Shown: piece after piece, positions 15,395 to 23,606 of the stretch
How positions within the stretch are numbered: position 1 is the first letter of the stretch
Layout: each line of letters starts with the position of its first letter
Assembly (NCBI GenBank): GCA_015486135.1
Contig: WFSE01000181.1
Span: 1-48,295, forward strand
Length of the DNA stretch: 48,295 bases
Direction of reading: 5' to 3'
DNA from: Lentisphaeria bacterium
Lineage (GTDB): Bacteria; Verrucomicrobiota; Lentisphaeria; Victivallales; JAADHT01
The notes under the pieces: generated by a model
What the model saw: the letters and a program-made list of their open reading frames with translations, nothing else
Databases searched by the model: none
Told to the model about the DNA's origin: nothing
Made by a program: the position numbers and the translations under genes

Positions 15395-16531
15395 TTATCC
15401 GAACAGCCTGGACCACAGATATTTCAACTCTATCGCGTGTTTCGGGCAGGATTCGACGCAGCACATGCACAGGACACACTTCCTCCAAGCCACTTTATAG
15501 CGTCCTTTGCCGTCTCTGGAAATAGCGTTCATCGCGCATACCCTCTCGCATATTCCGCATCCTACGCAAGCGTCGTGCGATATTTTAGGTCTGCACGCCA
15601 AAGCCATGGTCAAGCCGCTGAACAAGACCGGGGGGATTTTATGCAACAGGTCGGAAGTGGACCGCTTAGGTTTTTTTGTCTCTACAAGGTCCCATCCGTC
15701 GCCAGTTTTTTCAATCAGCGCGGAATCCGCGACACCGTGTCCCCTTTCCGCGGCGGTCGCCAATAATGGAATGTCAGACGCCTCGTAGCCGTAGGCGCGG
15801 CACGCCATAGCATCCACCGCCACAGCGTCGGCACCGGCAAGCACGACCCCCAAGGGGAACGGGCGCCCGTTGGCGGGCCCTTGCCCCTCCATGCATTCCA
15901 CCGCATCCATTAGAACGAAATCGGGCTTCAGGAGGCCGTACGCGTCGGCGAGGAACCGTCCCATATCGGCGGGGGATTGATGCCGTCCGTGAAAGACGCT
16001 TTTAGACTTGCCCGGGATCAGCCCGTAGGAGTTTTTCACGGCCGCGGTGACTTTTGTCAGGAGATGGGTTTTCAGCTTCGGCAGCGATACGACGGCGTCG
16101 AAATCGTCCAACTCCTTCAGAATCGGCAAGGAGCCGCCATCGGGAAGATCGACCCGCTTGATGTTCTCGAACGGAAGCAAATCCACCCCTTCCGCCTTCG
16201 CGACTTCCGCCATCCCGGTAGTCTCCCACAATTTTTCCCAAGGATGGTCCCCGGCGGGACTGTCGCCAAGGCTGATGCGCTTGACGCCGGCTTTCCTCAA
16301 CGACTGTATGACCGCCCGGACAAATTCGGGATGTGTGGTGACCGCTTGCTCGGGGGGGCGTGCGGAAAGGAGATTCGGCTTCAACAACAACTTGCCAGCC
16401 CCGCGGATTTTCTTTGGCCACCCGCCAGCGGCGTCCACGGCGGCATCCACGGCCTTCGATAGGGCCTCCCGCGAATACGCGCCGCATTCAACCGCGGCTA
16501 CTTTGACTTTTCCGGCATTTTCCGACGCCAT
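15395..16531 (-). CDS. DUF362 protein with C-terminal 2x[4Fe-4S] ferredoxin domain
   Basis: ATG 16531 has GAGG 8 bases upstream and yields 378 residues. The DUF362 domain fills the first 300 or so residues (LLLKPNLLSARPPEQAVTTHPEFVRAV, LPKLKTHLLTKVTAAVKNSYGLIPG, LVLMDAVECMEGQGP-like segments). Near the C-terminus are two cysteine clusters, CVGCGICERVCAMNAI and CVLCMCCVESCPKHAI, each able to ligate a [4Fe-4S] cluster. The family is widespread in anaerobes; its reaction is not established, though an electron-transfer role is likely. It is convergent with the FetB-like gene (22 bases apart) and divergent from folP. Confidence 0.9.
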   Translation of the reverse strand: MASENAGKVKVAAVECGAYSREALSKAVDAAVDAAGGWPKKIRGAGKLLLKPNLLSARPPEQAVTTHPEFVRAVIQSLRKAGVKRISLGDSPAGDHPWEKLWETTGMAEVAKAEGVDLLPFENIKRVDLPDGGSLPILKELDDFDAVVSLPKLKTHLLTKVTAAVKNSYGLIPGKSKSVFHGRHQSPADMGRFLADAYGLLKPDFVLMDAVECMEGQGPANGRPFPLGVVLAGADAVAVDAMACRAYGYEASDIPLLATAAERGHGVADSALIEKTGDGWDLVETKKPKRSTSDLLHKIPPVLFSGLTMALACRPKISHDACVGCGICERVCAMNAISRDGKGRYKVAWRKCVLCMCCVESCPKHAIELKYLWSRLFG

Positions 16532-16614
16532 TTCGATTTCCTCGTAAAAACCCCATAAACCCGAACTGAAAATATCACGCCGGACTTCCCTTTGCAATAT
16601 CCCCGCGGACCCCG

Positions 16615-16697
16615 CGACCTATGGGAGTTATGGGACTAGATACAGTGAAAGGCCACCTCTGCGTCCTGAGTCCTGCGTCCTGCGTCCCCCCCCCCGC
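16615..16697. repeat. Degenerate short-period tandem repeats
   Basis: Two blocks lie in the DUF362-folP gap: a 9-bp-period TATGGGAGT/TATGGGACT pair near 16619, and a 7-bp-period GTCCTGA/GTCCTGC array near 16662-16687 ending in a C-run. The same two units occur in the same order at 30629-30706, and the TATGGG unit also occurs at 22976. No gene is supported here. Confidence 0.65.
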
Positions 16698-16745
16698 ATG
16701 CGGCTCCCTGTCTTGGATATTCGGCTTCTTCCCCTAAATTAGGAC

Positions 16746-17591
16746 ATGGCATGCAACATAAGAAATATCTCTCTGGGAACCGGAACGCGCCTGATGGGCG
16801 TGTTGAACGTCACGCCCGATTCCTTCAGCGACGGGGGGAAGTTCGGCGACACCGACGCTGCCGTCCGCCACGCATTAGAGATGCTCGATGCTGGAGCGGC
16901 TATTATCGACATCGGGGGAGAATCCACCCGCCCCGGCGCCAAGCCCGTTTCCACGGAGGAGGAGTTGAGGCGCGTCGTTCCTGTGACGCGGAGGATAAAG
17001 GAGCTCCGTCCGGACGCTATCGTCAGCGTTGACACCACCAAGCCGGCGGTCGCCAGAGCGGCGTTCGAGGCCGGCGCGGATATGGCGAACGACGTTCGTG
17101 GCGCTTGGGAGGCGCCTTCCGGTATCCCCGCCATCGCCGCCGAGTTCCAAGCCGGACTCATAATCATGCATTCCAGAGGGACGCCGGAGACGATGCGGGG
17201 GCTTGTCGATTACGACGATGTGGTCGCGGAAGTCGCGGATGCCTTGGCGAAGGCGGCGGAACGGGTCGTGACCGCGGGAGTCGCTCGGGACGCAATAATC
17301 GTGGATCCGGGGATAGGATTCGCGAAAGACGCGGCGGGGAACCTGCTACTGATGGCGCGGGTTGTCGAATTAAAGCGATTGGGTTTCCCCCTGCTTGTGG
17401 GCCCCTCGAGAAAATCGTTCATAGGCGAGGTGTTGAACCCGGAGTCGCCTCCCCCTCCTGGAGAAAGAAATTGGGGGACCGCGGGGGCGGTGGCGTGGCT
17501 AGCGGCGGCCGGGGTGGATTTTATTCGGGTACACGATGTGGCGGCAATGCGGGATGTCGTCGCGGTGGTCGACGCCATCGCGGCCCTGTGA
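16746..17591 (+). CDS. folP: Dihydropteroate synthase
   Basis: A 281-residue TIM-barrel enzyme that condenses p-aminobenzoate with dihydropterin pyrophosphate in folate synthesis. Diagnostic segments: MGVLNVTPDSFSDGG (17-31), IDIGGESTRPGA (55-66), VSVDTTKP, MANDVRGA, IIMHSRGTPETM, IIVDPGIGFAKD, GPSRKSFIGEVL and the terminal VDFIRVHDV. The length is normal. ATG 16746 has only a weak AGGA close upstream; no better start exists. It is preceded by repeats and followed by AT-rich accessory DNA. Confidence 0.96.
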   Translation: MACNIRNISLGTGTRLMGVLNVTPDSFSDGGKFGDTDAAVRHALEMLDAGAAIIDIGGESTRPGAKPVSTEEELRRVVPVTRRIKELRPDAIVSVDTTKPAVARAAFEAGADMANDVRGAWEAPSGIPAIAAEFQAGLIIMHSRGTPETMRGLVDYDDVVAEVADALAKAAERVVTAGVARDAIIVDPGIGFAKDAAGNLLLMARVVELKRLGFPLLVGPSRKSFIGEVLNPESPPPPGERNWGTAGAVAWLAAAGVDFIRVHDVAAMRDVVAVVDAIAAL

Positions 17592-17681
17592 TTAACTCGG
17601 AGCAAGATGGAGACAGGGAGGGGACGAACGGGGGATGCTATAGGCGGTTAACCGCTGCGTGCATTTCATTGGAGGGCAAAG

Positions 17682-17992
17682 ATGAATAAGAATGAGAAGA
17701 TCGATTATTTGCACTATATTTCCATTATCCGGAAAATCTTTTTCATTTCTTCTTTCATTTGTTTTGTTGTTTGATTCTTAGTATTATCATGGAAGTATTC
17801 AACGAGAACGAACCTGTCAATAGAATAGCAAGAGATACGAAAAGCCCAGGGCAAGTTTTGTATAACCAGGCATCCTACCAGAATCGGAAAATTGTCATCC
17901 CCATATCTCTTGGCTTATTCGCCCTTGGCGGAGTATTGTTGACAATCCGCAAATATGTAACTAGCGACAATTCAATCAAGAGAATAAAATAA
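17682..17992 (+). pseudogene. Frameshifted small two-helix membrane protein
   Basis: A strong GGAGGG precedes ATG 17682, which opens a 30-residue frame ending at TGA 17772-17774 inside a hydrophobic run (KIFFISSFICFVV). The neighbouring frame continues from about 17759 as CLILSIIMEVFNENEP, then a hydrophilic loop, a second hydrophobic helix (VIPISLGLFALGGVLLTI) and a basic tail to 17992. Joined by a one-base slip in the T/G-rich stretch near 17755-17770, they make one roughly 100-residue protein with two membrane helices. It is either a broken gene or a sequencing error; alternatively only the second part (ATG 17790) is made. The family is unknown and the DNA is AT-rich. Confidence 0.4.
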
Positions 17993-18043
17993 AAATTGAA
18001 GGGGGCACTTTTTTATTTTAGATTTGAAAAAATAACTTGCAAA

Positions 18044-18073
18044 TTGACGGTTCAATCGAATATGCTATATTCG
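18044..18073 (+). promoter_or_regulatory. Promoter and operator of the toxin-antitoxin pair
   Basis: A consensus-like TTGACG (18044-18049) and TATATT (18066-18071) are separated by 16 bases. A perfect dyad, CGAATAT-GCT-ATATTCG (18057-18073), overlaps the -10 box. This is the usual layout for autorepression by an antitoxin or its complex. Confidence 0.6.
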
Positions 18074-18105
18074 GATGTAGAGGTGGCGATACGCAAACCA
18101 CAATA

Positions 18106-18285
18106 TTGACAAAAAACGAACTGATAAAAACGATGGAGTCTTTTCCTGAACGCGTGAGCGTTGAAGATGTGATGGAAAAACTCATGCTGTTGGCGAAAAT
18201 AGAAAAAGGTTGCCAAGATGCGGATGAGGGGAAAACCGTATCGCATAAGGTTGCGGAAAAACGGCTGAAAAAATGGCTGACATAA
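18106..18285 (+). CDS. Antitoxin of a RelE/ParE-type module
   Basis: About 59 residues from TTG 18106 (MTKNELIK...). The longer frame from 18037 would begin inside the promoter. The sequence has the pattern of small antitoxins paired with ParE/RelE toxins: ESFPERVSVEDVMEKLMLLAKIEKG, then DEGKTVSHKVAEKRLKKWL. It should neutralise the toxin and repress the promoter through the dyad upstream. Its stop overlaps the toxin gene start by 13 bases. No good Shine-Dalgarno is visible near the TTG, so the exact start is uncertain. Confidence 0.7.
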   Translation: MTKNELIKTMESFPERVSVEDVMEKLMLLAKIEKGCQDADEGKTVSHKVAEKRLKKWLT

Positions 18286-18587
18286 AATGGACTGAACAAG
18301 CTCTAGGTGACGTTGAAGCCATTGCATCATACGTTGCTAGAGGCTTCTTCTTCTACGCCTAAATACACGCACAAAGGATTTTCGAGACTGTAAAACGATT
18401 AGAACACTTCCCCGAATCTGGCAGAATTGTGCCCGAAACCAACAAGCCGGCAATAAGGGAAATAATTTTGGGCAATTATCGCATTATTTATCGCTACAGA
18501 AACGATGTCGTAGAAATAATCACAGTATATCACGCATCTAGATTATTAGACACAAATACTATAACAAATCAAGACCTGCGCCCCTAA
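18273..18587 (+). pseudogene. ParE/RelE-family toxin interrupted by a nonsense codon
   Basis: From ATG 18273 the frame reads MADIKWTEQALGDVEAIASYVARGFFFYA, then TAA at 18360-18362, then continues IHAQRIFETVKRLEHFPESG, PAIREIILGNYRIIYRYR and VEIITVYHASRLL to TAA 18585. Together that is a full 104-residue ParE-like toxin. The family usually has Lys or Glu at the stop position (YAKxxAxRI), so a single A-to-T change explains it. The toxin is therefore probably dead unless the stop is suppressed or is a sequencing error. The antitoxin upstream is intact. Confidence 0.8.
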
Positions 18588-18647
18588 TCCTTTGGCGCTG
18601 ATTTATCTCGGGCTTTCAGCCCTGGTTGGTTTTTATGTTTCCGCTTT

Positions 18648-18900
18648 CCCCGGGTTGCACCCGGGGCTATGGAATTTCGGGGCTTCGCCCCTGAATCGGG
18701 ACCGTCACGCCTAACGGCGGCGACGGAAATCCGAAATCAGACCTGTCCCGCCGTAGCTCTGGGAGCGAAGGAGGAAGCTCGGAATCCTAAACAAATTCAA
18801 AATGCGAATGACTCAAATCAAAAAAACTCCGGCATTCCATAGCCCCAGGTGGAGCCTGGGGACTCAAAACCACAATGATACAAGGGGGTGAAACCCCGAC
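18648..18900. repeat. Inverted pair of REP-like hairpin elements
   Basis: A hairpin CCCCGGG-TTGCA-CCCGGGG followed by CTATGGAAT (18648-18675) is mirrored by ATTCCATAGCCCC...GGGG (18834-18861) on the other strand. Each is next to a second small hairpin (GGGGCTTCGCCCC at 18679-18691; GGGGGTGAAACCCC at 18884-18897). The arrangement resembles a REP doublet (BIME). The remaining gap up to mnmA contains a CTCCGCGTCTTTGCGAGGCA repeat unit and no gene. Confidence 0.65.
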
Positions 18901-19031
18901 ATAGTGAAGGACTTACCCTCTTCCTTCTCTTTCTCCGCGGCCTCCGCGTCTTTGCGAGGCAAAAAAATTTCGTGTCTGCGTGTGCGGCATCATGCGGAAT
19001 GGGTGTATAGTGCTCGCATTGGAGGTTTTGC

Positions 19032-20102
19032 ATGAAGATAGCGGTAGGAATAAGCGGCGGAGTGGATTCGGCGGTGGCGGCGTTTTTGCTGAAGCGCGCC
19101 GGGCACGAGGTCGTCGGCACCATGATGACGTTATGGGATGGCAGCCTGCCGAAGCCCTCCGGGGACTCGTCGAAGCATGCGTGTTTCTGTCATGACGAGG
19201 AGGCGGAGATCGAGGCGTCACGGCGCGTTTGCGATCATATTGGTATTCCGCTGCATGTGGTGGACTGCGCCGGCGCGTACTCCGGGACGGTGCTCGACTA
19301 TTTCAGGGACGAATATCTCGCAGGACGGACTCCGAACCCGTGCGTGGTGTGCAATCAGCGGATGAAATTCGGGCTTCTACCCCGATTGCTGGAGGAATCC
19401 GGCGTGGAATTCGACAAATTCGCCACCGGACACTACTGCCGAGTGGAGGAACTATCCGATGGGGTGTTCGCGCTGAAAAAAGGCGCGGACGAACGGAAGG
19501 ACCAATCGTATTTCCTCTACCGCCTATCGCAGGAACAACTGTCCCGCGTCGTTTTCCCGCTTGGCGGGATGAGAAAAGAGGAGACCCGTCGAATCGCCGA
19601 GGAGGAGGGACTGCCAGTGCCTTTGGACACGGAAAGCCAGGATTTCTACAGTGGAGATTATGCGGATTTGATACCGGAGGAGCCGCGCGAAGGGGAATTC
19701 GTGGATCTCGACGGGAACGTTCTGGGACATCATCAAGGCTATTGGCGTTACACGGTGGGACAGCGGCGCGGACTTGGTGTGTCCCATTCGAAGCCCCTCT
19801 ACGTGGTCTCTATCGACGCCGAACGGAACCGGGTGGTGCTCGGCGAGTCGGACACCCTGCTGGCGGAAGGGCTAAAGGCGGAGGACACCAATTTCATAGT
19901 CGATCTTCCGGAGGGCAAGCCGTTGGAGACGAAAATACGGTCCGCGTCCTCGCCGATTCCGTGTCGGGTGGAAAAAACGGGACAGGACGCCTTCGACGTG
20001 TTTTTCGAGACACCGACAAGAGCCGTCGCCCCGGGACAGTCCTGCGTCCTTTACGATGGCGACATCGTCATTGGCGGGGGAGTTATCGCAGAGGCATTTT
20101 AG
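19032..20102 (+). CDS. mnmA: tRNA-uridine 2-sulfurtransferase MnmA, variant active site
   Basis: A 356-residue enzyme that thiolates U34 of Lys, Glu and Gln tRNAs in the cytoplasm. TGGAGG precedes ATG 19032. Motifs: PP-loop SGGVDSAV (8-15), GRTPNPCVVCNQRMKFG (98-114) with Cys104 and Cys107, ATGHYCR, RKDQSYFLYRLSQ (155-167), and GHHQGYWRYTVGQRRGLG (232-249). At residues 201-210 the usual segment carrying the second catalytic cysteine (E. coli Cys199) reads ESQDFYSGDY, with Tyr in place of Cys. Extra cysteines occur at 51, 53, 67 and 79. A cysteine desulfurase lies 3.5 kb downstream and could supply sulfur. Confidence 0.93.
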   Translation: MKIAVGISGGVDSAVAAFLLKRAGHEVVGTMMTLWDGSLPKPSGDSSKHACFCHDEEAEIEASRRVCDHIGIPLHVVDCAGAYSGTVLDYFRDEYLAGRTPNPCVVCNQRMKFGLLPRLLEESGVEFDKFATGHYCRVEELSDGVFALKKGADERKDQSYFLYRLSQEQLSRVVFPLGGMRKEETRRIAEEEGLPVPLDTESQDFYSGDYADLIPEEPREGEFVDLDGNVLGHHQGYWRYTVGQRRGLGVSHSKPLYVVSIDAERNRVVLGESDTLLAEGLKAEDTNFIVDLPEGKPLETKIRSASSPIPCRVEKTGQDAFDVFFETPTRAVAPGQSCVLYDGDIVIGGGVIAEAF

Positions 20103-20183
20103 GGGCCTGCGCAATTTCTATTCCTCGCAAAGACGCGGAGAACGCAAAGAAAGAGGGGGAAGAGGTTTTAATTGACTTCATCA

Positions 20184-20690
20184 CTAAGCCCGCTTTTTTG
20201 CTGGTTTTTCTTCTTTGGTCGATAGAGCGGGGCGTCCCCCGCACTTTATATTTTTCAAAACAACACAGAATGTAGTTATAACAGCGAATAGAAACAAGCC
20301 CCATAACGCATAACAAGCTTTTGTGCTGCTCGCATCAATCACATCTCCAGATGGGAAGATAAAAATATATGCCAATCGCAGCAATATATAGGTGTAAAAA
20401 ATACATATTTCAAGCCAAATGAAAATGGGATAAAGCAACATTGAAAACCGTAGTGTTCCATAGATAATAAATGAGATTGAAATGAAAAACACCGAATTAT
20501 CCCATATATTTGAAGCTCGAAAAAGCCCTCCTAAATCGAACAACGAAGCCATAGTCACCTCGGTTTGTGATACTTTTTTCAAAATGAAAAATATGATAAT
20601 GCTTGTAGCAATCAAAAATAAAAGGTTACAAGCATTCAGTACTTTTTGGACGATAAATAAACGCTTTTGCGCTACATTCGATAGATGCAT
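20184..20690 (-). CDS. Integral membrane protein of unknown function
   Basis: 168 residues from ATG 20690, preceded by GAGGGG. About four hydrophobic helices are visible (roughly residues 20-38, 65-80, 82-110 and 125-150) and the protein ends in a Lys-rich tail. No family was recognised. The tail codons lie next to repeat-like DNA (20117-20165 contains CGCAAAGACGCGGAGAACGC). The AT-rich composition matches the two genes beyond it and suggests an acquired block. Confidence 0.6.
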   Translation of the reverse strand: MHLSNVAQKRLFIVQKVLNACNLLFLIATSIIIFFILKKVSQTEVTMASLFDLGGLFRASNIWDNSVFFISISFIIYGTLRFSMLLYPIFIWLEICIFYTYILLRLAYIFIFPSGDVIDASSTKACYALWGLFLFAVITTFCVVLKNIKCGGRPALSTKEEKPAKKRA

Positions 20691-20759
20691 TTCACACCCC
20701 TCGTTTTTTTCAGAGATTGGTTTTTGATGTAGGATTAAGTCCCTAAATTTTCAGGATTC

Positions 20760-21917
20760 TTAAGTGGTCGGGCCACGATTTACATTAGAGATGAAATCCC
20801 AAAACGTATCAGTGGTTATAGTTTTCAGAGTTGAACCCGAATACGCTCTTAAGAACTCGTTCGCATTCCGCGTTTTGGTGTTTGGGGAGTATTTGAATTC
20901 AAAAGCCCTAAGGTTACCATCGCGTTCCTCGATGTAATCCACCTCTTTTTTATCATGAGTGCGCCAAAAGTAAGTCGCTGGTCGCTCGCCGACGCTTTGC
21001 AAAAACTTCATCCGCTCCACTATGCAGAAGTTCTCCCACAATGGGCCTTTGTCATCTCTAAATTCAAGAGGATTGAATCTCTTTATCAAACTGTTGCGAA
21101 TGCCTATATCGTGGAAATATATTTTATTTTTCTTTGACAACTCTTTTCTCGGATTGCGACTGAACGCGCGCAATCTGAAAATCACGAACGTTTGCTCCAA
21201 CAGACTAAGATATCGTTCAATTGTCTCACTACTGACTCCCAGCGTTGTGGCAAGCTCATGTTTCGACACCTCGTTCCCAAGTTGCAACGCGAGTAATTGT
21301 AGAAGTTTGAGAAGCAATTCCGGTTTTTTAACGTTTTGAAATTCAAGAATATCTTTGTAAAGGTATTTTCCCGCTAGATTGTCAAGAAGCAGTGAGGCGT
21401 CATTCTCGTTTTTGTCGACTATTTCCGGATAAAATCCGAAGCGTAGGTGAAAATCAAGACTGGAGGTTAATTCAACTCTATCGCGAACGGCCGACAATTC
21501 CATCATCGAGAAAGGATGGAGCTTGAATTCAATCGCTCGCCCAGTCAATGGCTCGTTGATTTTATTGGCGAGATCGAAACTGCTTGAACCAGTCGCAACG
21601 ATCTGAACATCGGGAAAGGTGTCGTGGAAAAGCTTGAGGCACAGGCCAATGTTTTCAATATGTTGCGCCTCGTCGAACACCAGAAACTTCGCATCGCCCG
21701 CAAAGCGCTTCAGCGCATAGGGGTCTTGTCGCCGAAAAACATCCCGCACTGAAAGCATCTCGCAATTGAAATAGTTGCCTGCGGCCGCATGTTTCTTCAA
21801 TAGCGCTTTGACCAACGTTGTCTTTCCAACTTGACGCGCTCCAAATAAAATGAGAATTTTCCCTCTGAACAGCCATCGATCCATTAACGCCGACACGCTT
21901 CTGTCTATTATTTTCAT
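20760..21917 (-). CDS. AAA-type ATPase with DUF4143 domain
   Basis: A 385-residue protein. N-terminal ATPase: FGARQVGKTTL (Walker A, about 25-35), FLVFDEAQHIE (Walker B), VATGSSSFDL sensor. The middle has a winged-helix-like segment (KHELATTLGVSSETIERYLSLLEQ). The C-terminal DUF4143 nuclease-like region has ENFCIVERM, TYFWRTHDKKEVDYIEER and LRAFEFKYSPN, with the D-x-E-x-K arrangement of PD-(D/E)XK folds. These proteins are common single-gene accessory loci in bacteria and archaea with no settled function. It stands alone between the membrane protein and the ORF6N gene. Confidence 0.88.
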   Translation of the reverse strand: MKIIDRSVSALMDRWLFRGKILILFGARQVGKTTLVKALLKKHAAAGNYFNCEMLSVRDVFRRQDPYALKRFAGDAKFLVFDEAQHIENIGLCLKLFHDTFPDVQIVATGSSSFDLANKINEPLTGRAIEFKLHPFSMMELSAVRDRVELTSSLDFHLRFGFYPEIVDKNENDASLLLDNLAGKYLYKDILEFQNVKKPELLLKLLQLLALQLGNEVSKHELATTLGVSSETIERYLSLLEQTFVIFRLRAFSRNPRKELSKKNKIYFHDIGIRNSLIKRFNPLEFRDDKGPLWENFCIVERMKFLQSVGERPATYFWRTHDKKEVDYIEERDGNLRAFEFKYSPNTKTRNANEFLRAYSGSTLKTITTDTFWDFISNVNRGPTT

Positions 21918-22206
21918 AGGTTAACCTTAAATATTTGTCGGAAAATTTCAGGTTGACCTTATAGATTACCACTAAAATCACATATATCAAGCCAATCAGC
22001 GCCGATCGACATACAGGGGGCAAGCCCCCGCTGTTGATTACCTGATTCCAATTTCCACGGGAATAGCCTACCACGGATCCGCGAAAACCGCAAATCCCGG
22101 GAGATTTAGCCACGAATCTACACGAATTGGCACGAATACCACTATTTTCCAAGTAAATCTTATAACCTGCCCCTAGGCGCTCTGTTTCCACGCTGCAGCC
22201 CATGAC
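21918..22206. other. Intergenic region with hairpin and 10-bp-period repeat
   Basis: No gene is supported. It contains a GGGGGCAAGCCCCC hairpin (around 22016) and a 10-bp-period array CACGAATCTA/CACGAATTGG/CACGAATACC near 22112-22141. A reading frame crossing the region (21655-22203, minus) is a shadow of the ATPase gene. Confidence 0.5.
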
Positions 22207-22731
22207 TTATTTGCTTACTGTGTGAAATCCTATTTTCCGCTTTTTCTTTTCCTGTGTGGCAACTAATGTTCTCAGCTTGTCCATAATTATGATCGTATTT
22301 ATCTCCTGAGTATCCATACGTTTTTCTATTTCCTTGAGTCGATTTGCCATATTTTCGTTTTCAAGAAGCATTTCGCGCATACGGATGAAAGCACGAACAA
22401 TAGCAATATTCACCTGTACTGCTCGTTCGCTTTTTAAAACACTGGACAGCATTGCAATTCCATGTTCGGTAAAAGCGTACGGTGGACGTCTCAATCCCAT
22501 CTTGACCGAATTGGACATCGCAATTTGCGATCTCCAATTTTCAAACTCATCCTGACTCATCTGAAACATAAAATCGTCGGGAAATCGAGTTATATTTCTT
22601 TTTACCTGTTCAACAAGTCTTCTGGTTTCAACTCCATACAGCTCGGCCAAATCACGATCAAGTAGGACTTTCCGACCTCGAATAAGCAATATTTTATTTT
22701 CAATTCGTTCAAGTGGTATTAAGTTCGACAT
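22207..22731 (-). CDS. ORF6N-domain protein
   Basis: A 174-residue protein. Residues 6-90 carry the ORF6N domain: ENKILLIRGRKVLLDRDLAELYGVETRRLVEQVKRN, RFPDDFMFQMSQDEFENW, then PYAFTEHGIAMLSSVLKS. The C-terminal part is a predicted coiled coil (about 110-160) with a basic end. ORF6N/KilA-N-like proteins are DNA-binding antirepressor-type proteins found in phages, plasmids and mobile islands, and often as chromosomal singletons. Neighbouring AT-rich DNA and repeats support recent acquisition. No other phage genes are visible. Confidence 0.88.
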   Translation of the reverse strand: MSNLIPLERIENKILLIRGRKVLLDRDLAELYGVETRRLVEQVKRNITRFPDDFMFQMSQDEFENWRSQIAMSNSVKMGLRRPPYAFTEHGIAMLSSVLKSERAVQVNIAIVRAFIRMREMLLENENMANRLKEIEKRMDTQEINTIIIMDKLRTLVATQEKKKRKIGFHTVSK

Positions 22732-23606
22732 AATTCATCCTTAAATATTGATTGTTACCTGTTATGTTATCAAATTAAATCCCTCTACAATGGATTTATA
22801 GCTGCGGTTCCTGCGACGAAAGGCGATTTCGGGTTTGTCGTTGCCGACAAAACTGAAATAGTCACTTTCTGTATCCTAATATAGGGTTTGCCACGGGATT
22901 CGCAAGGTTCCGGATTTTTATCCGCGGATTGCGCGGATGTGGCTATGTGCTGGGCGGGAGCCGCTCATCGGAGTATGGGCGCTATGGGAATTATGTGAGT
23001 CATGGGAGACCCCCCCCCCTTCGGGGCAATACAAAGCGGCGCTGGGGTGCCCTTCGATTAACTCAGGACAGGCCGCGCTTCGACAAGCTTACTTCAACGT
23101 ACTCAGGACAGGCACTCCAAGGAGCCTTCGGCTCAAACGCGCTTTGCGCGGTTTTATTCCTCGCAAAAACTCTTCGTGCCCTTCGTTAACTTATGTTCAA
23201 AAAATTCCCCTCTTTTGTTTCTCCAATTAACGCCGTCGGGTGAGTTTGGCGGGCCGGGGACGGCCTGACCAATTCACACGATCTCCGTGTTTTCGATTCC
23301 TCCGAATCTCCGTGTCTCGAGCGAAGCGGGTGGTGAGAAAAATTTCTTAAATTCCGGATTTTTATCCGCAGATTACACAGATTACGCAGATGGAAGCTGC
23401 GCTTGCGCAGTTTTAATTCCTCGCGGGGGTGCGAAGTGCGCGGAGGAAGTCTCATTCGCATTTGAAAGAACGCTGATACCGCCTTAATTATAGAAGTGGG
23501 AATTTAGTGGAAATCATAAGAGGGAAGCTGGTTCAAGCAGTGATTGCTGGAAAAGTCGATAACAGGTTAAGGCGCCGCGGACGGAGAACCTAAAGAGAGA
23601 ATCGCA
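22732..23606. repeat. Gene-free 0.9-kb mosaic of dispersed repeats
   Basis: No gene is supported. From 22919 the segments run: CCGCGGATT-GCGCGGATG nonamers then TGGCTATGTGC-GGGCGGGAG; TATGGG-type nonamers (22975-23010); a C-run; ATACAAAGCGGCGC-GGGG-GCC (23029-23050); CTCAGGACAGGC units (23070-23115); CTCCAAGGAGCC-GGCTCAAACGCGC (23117-23150); TTCCTCGCAAA; and CGCAGATTA nonamers (23370-23390). Most of the same modules occur in the same order at 30583-30860. Confidence 0.7.

Noticed and set aside
19229-20275. 348-residue open frame overlapping mnmA
   Set aside because: Arg/Gly-rich shadow with no motif; it shares the DNA of a fully supported enzyme.
22929-23461. Several 80-100-residue open frames in the desulfurase upstream region
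   Set aside because: They read through dispersed repeat modules, have no ribosome binding sites, and overlap one another in different frames.
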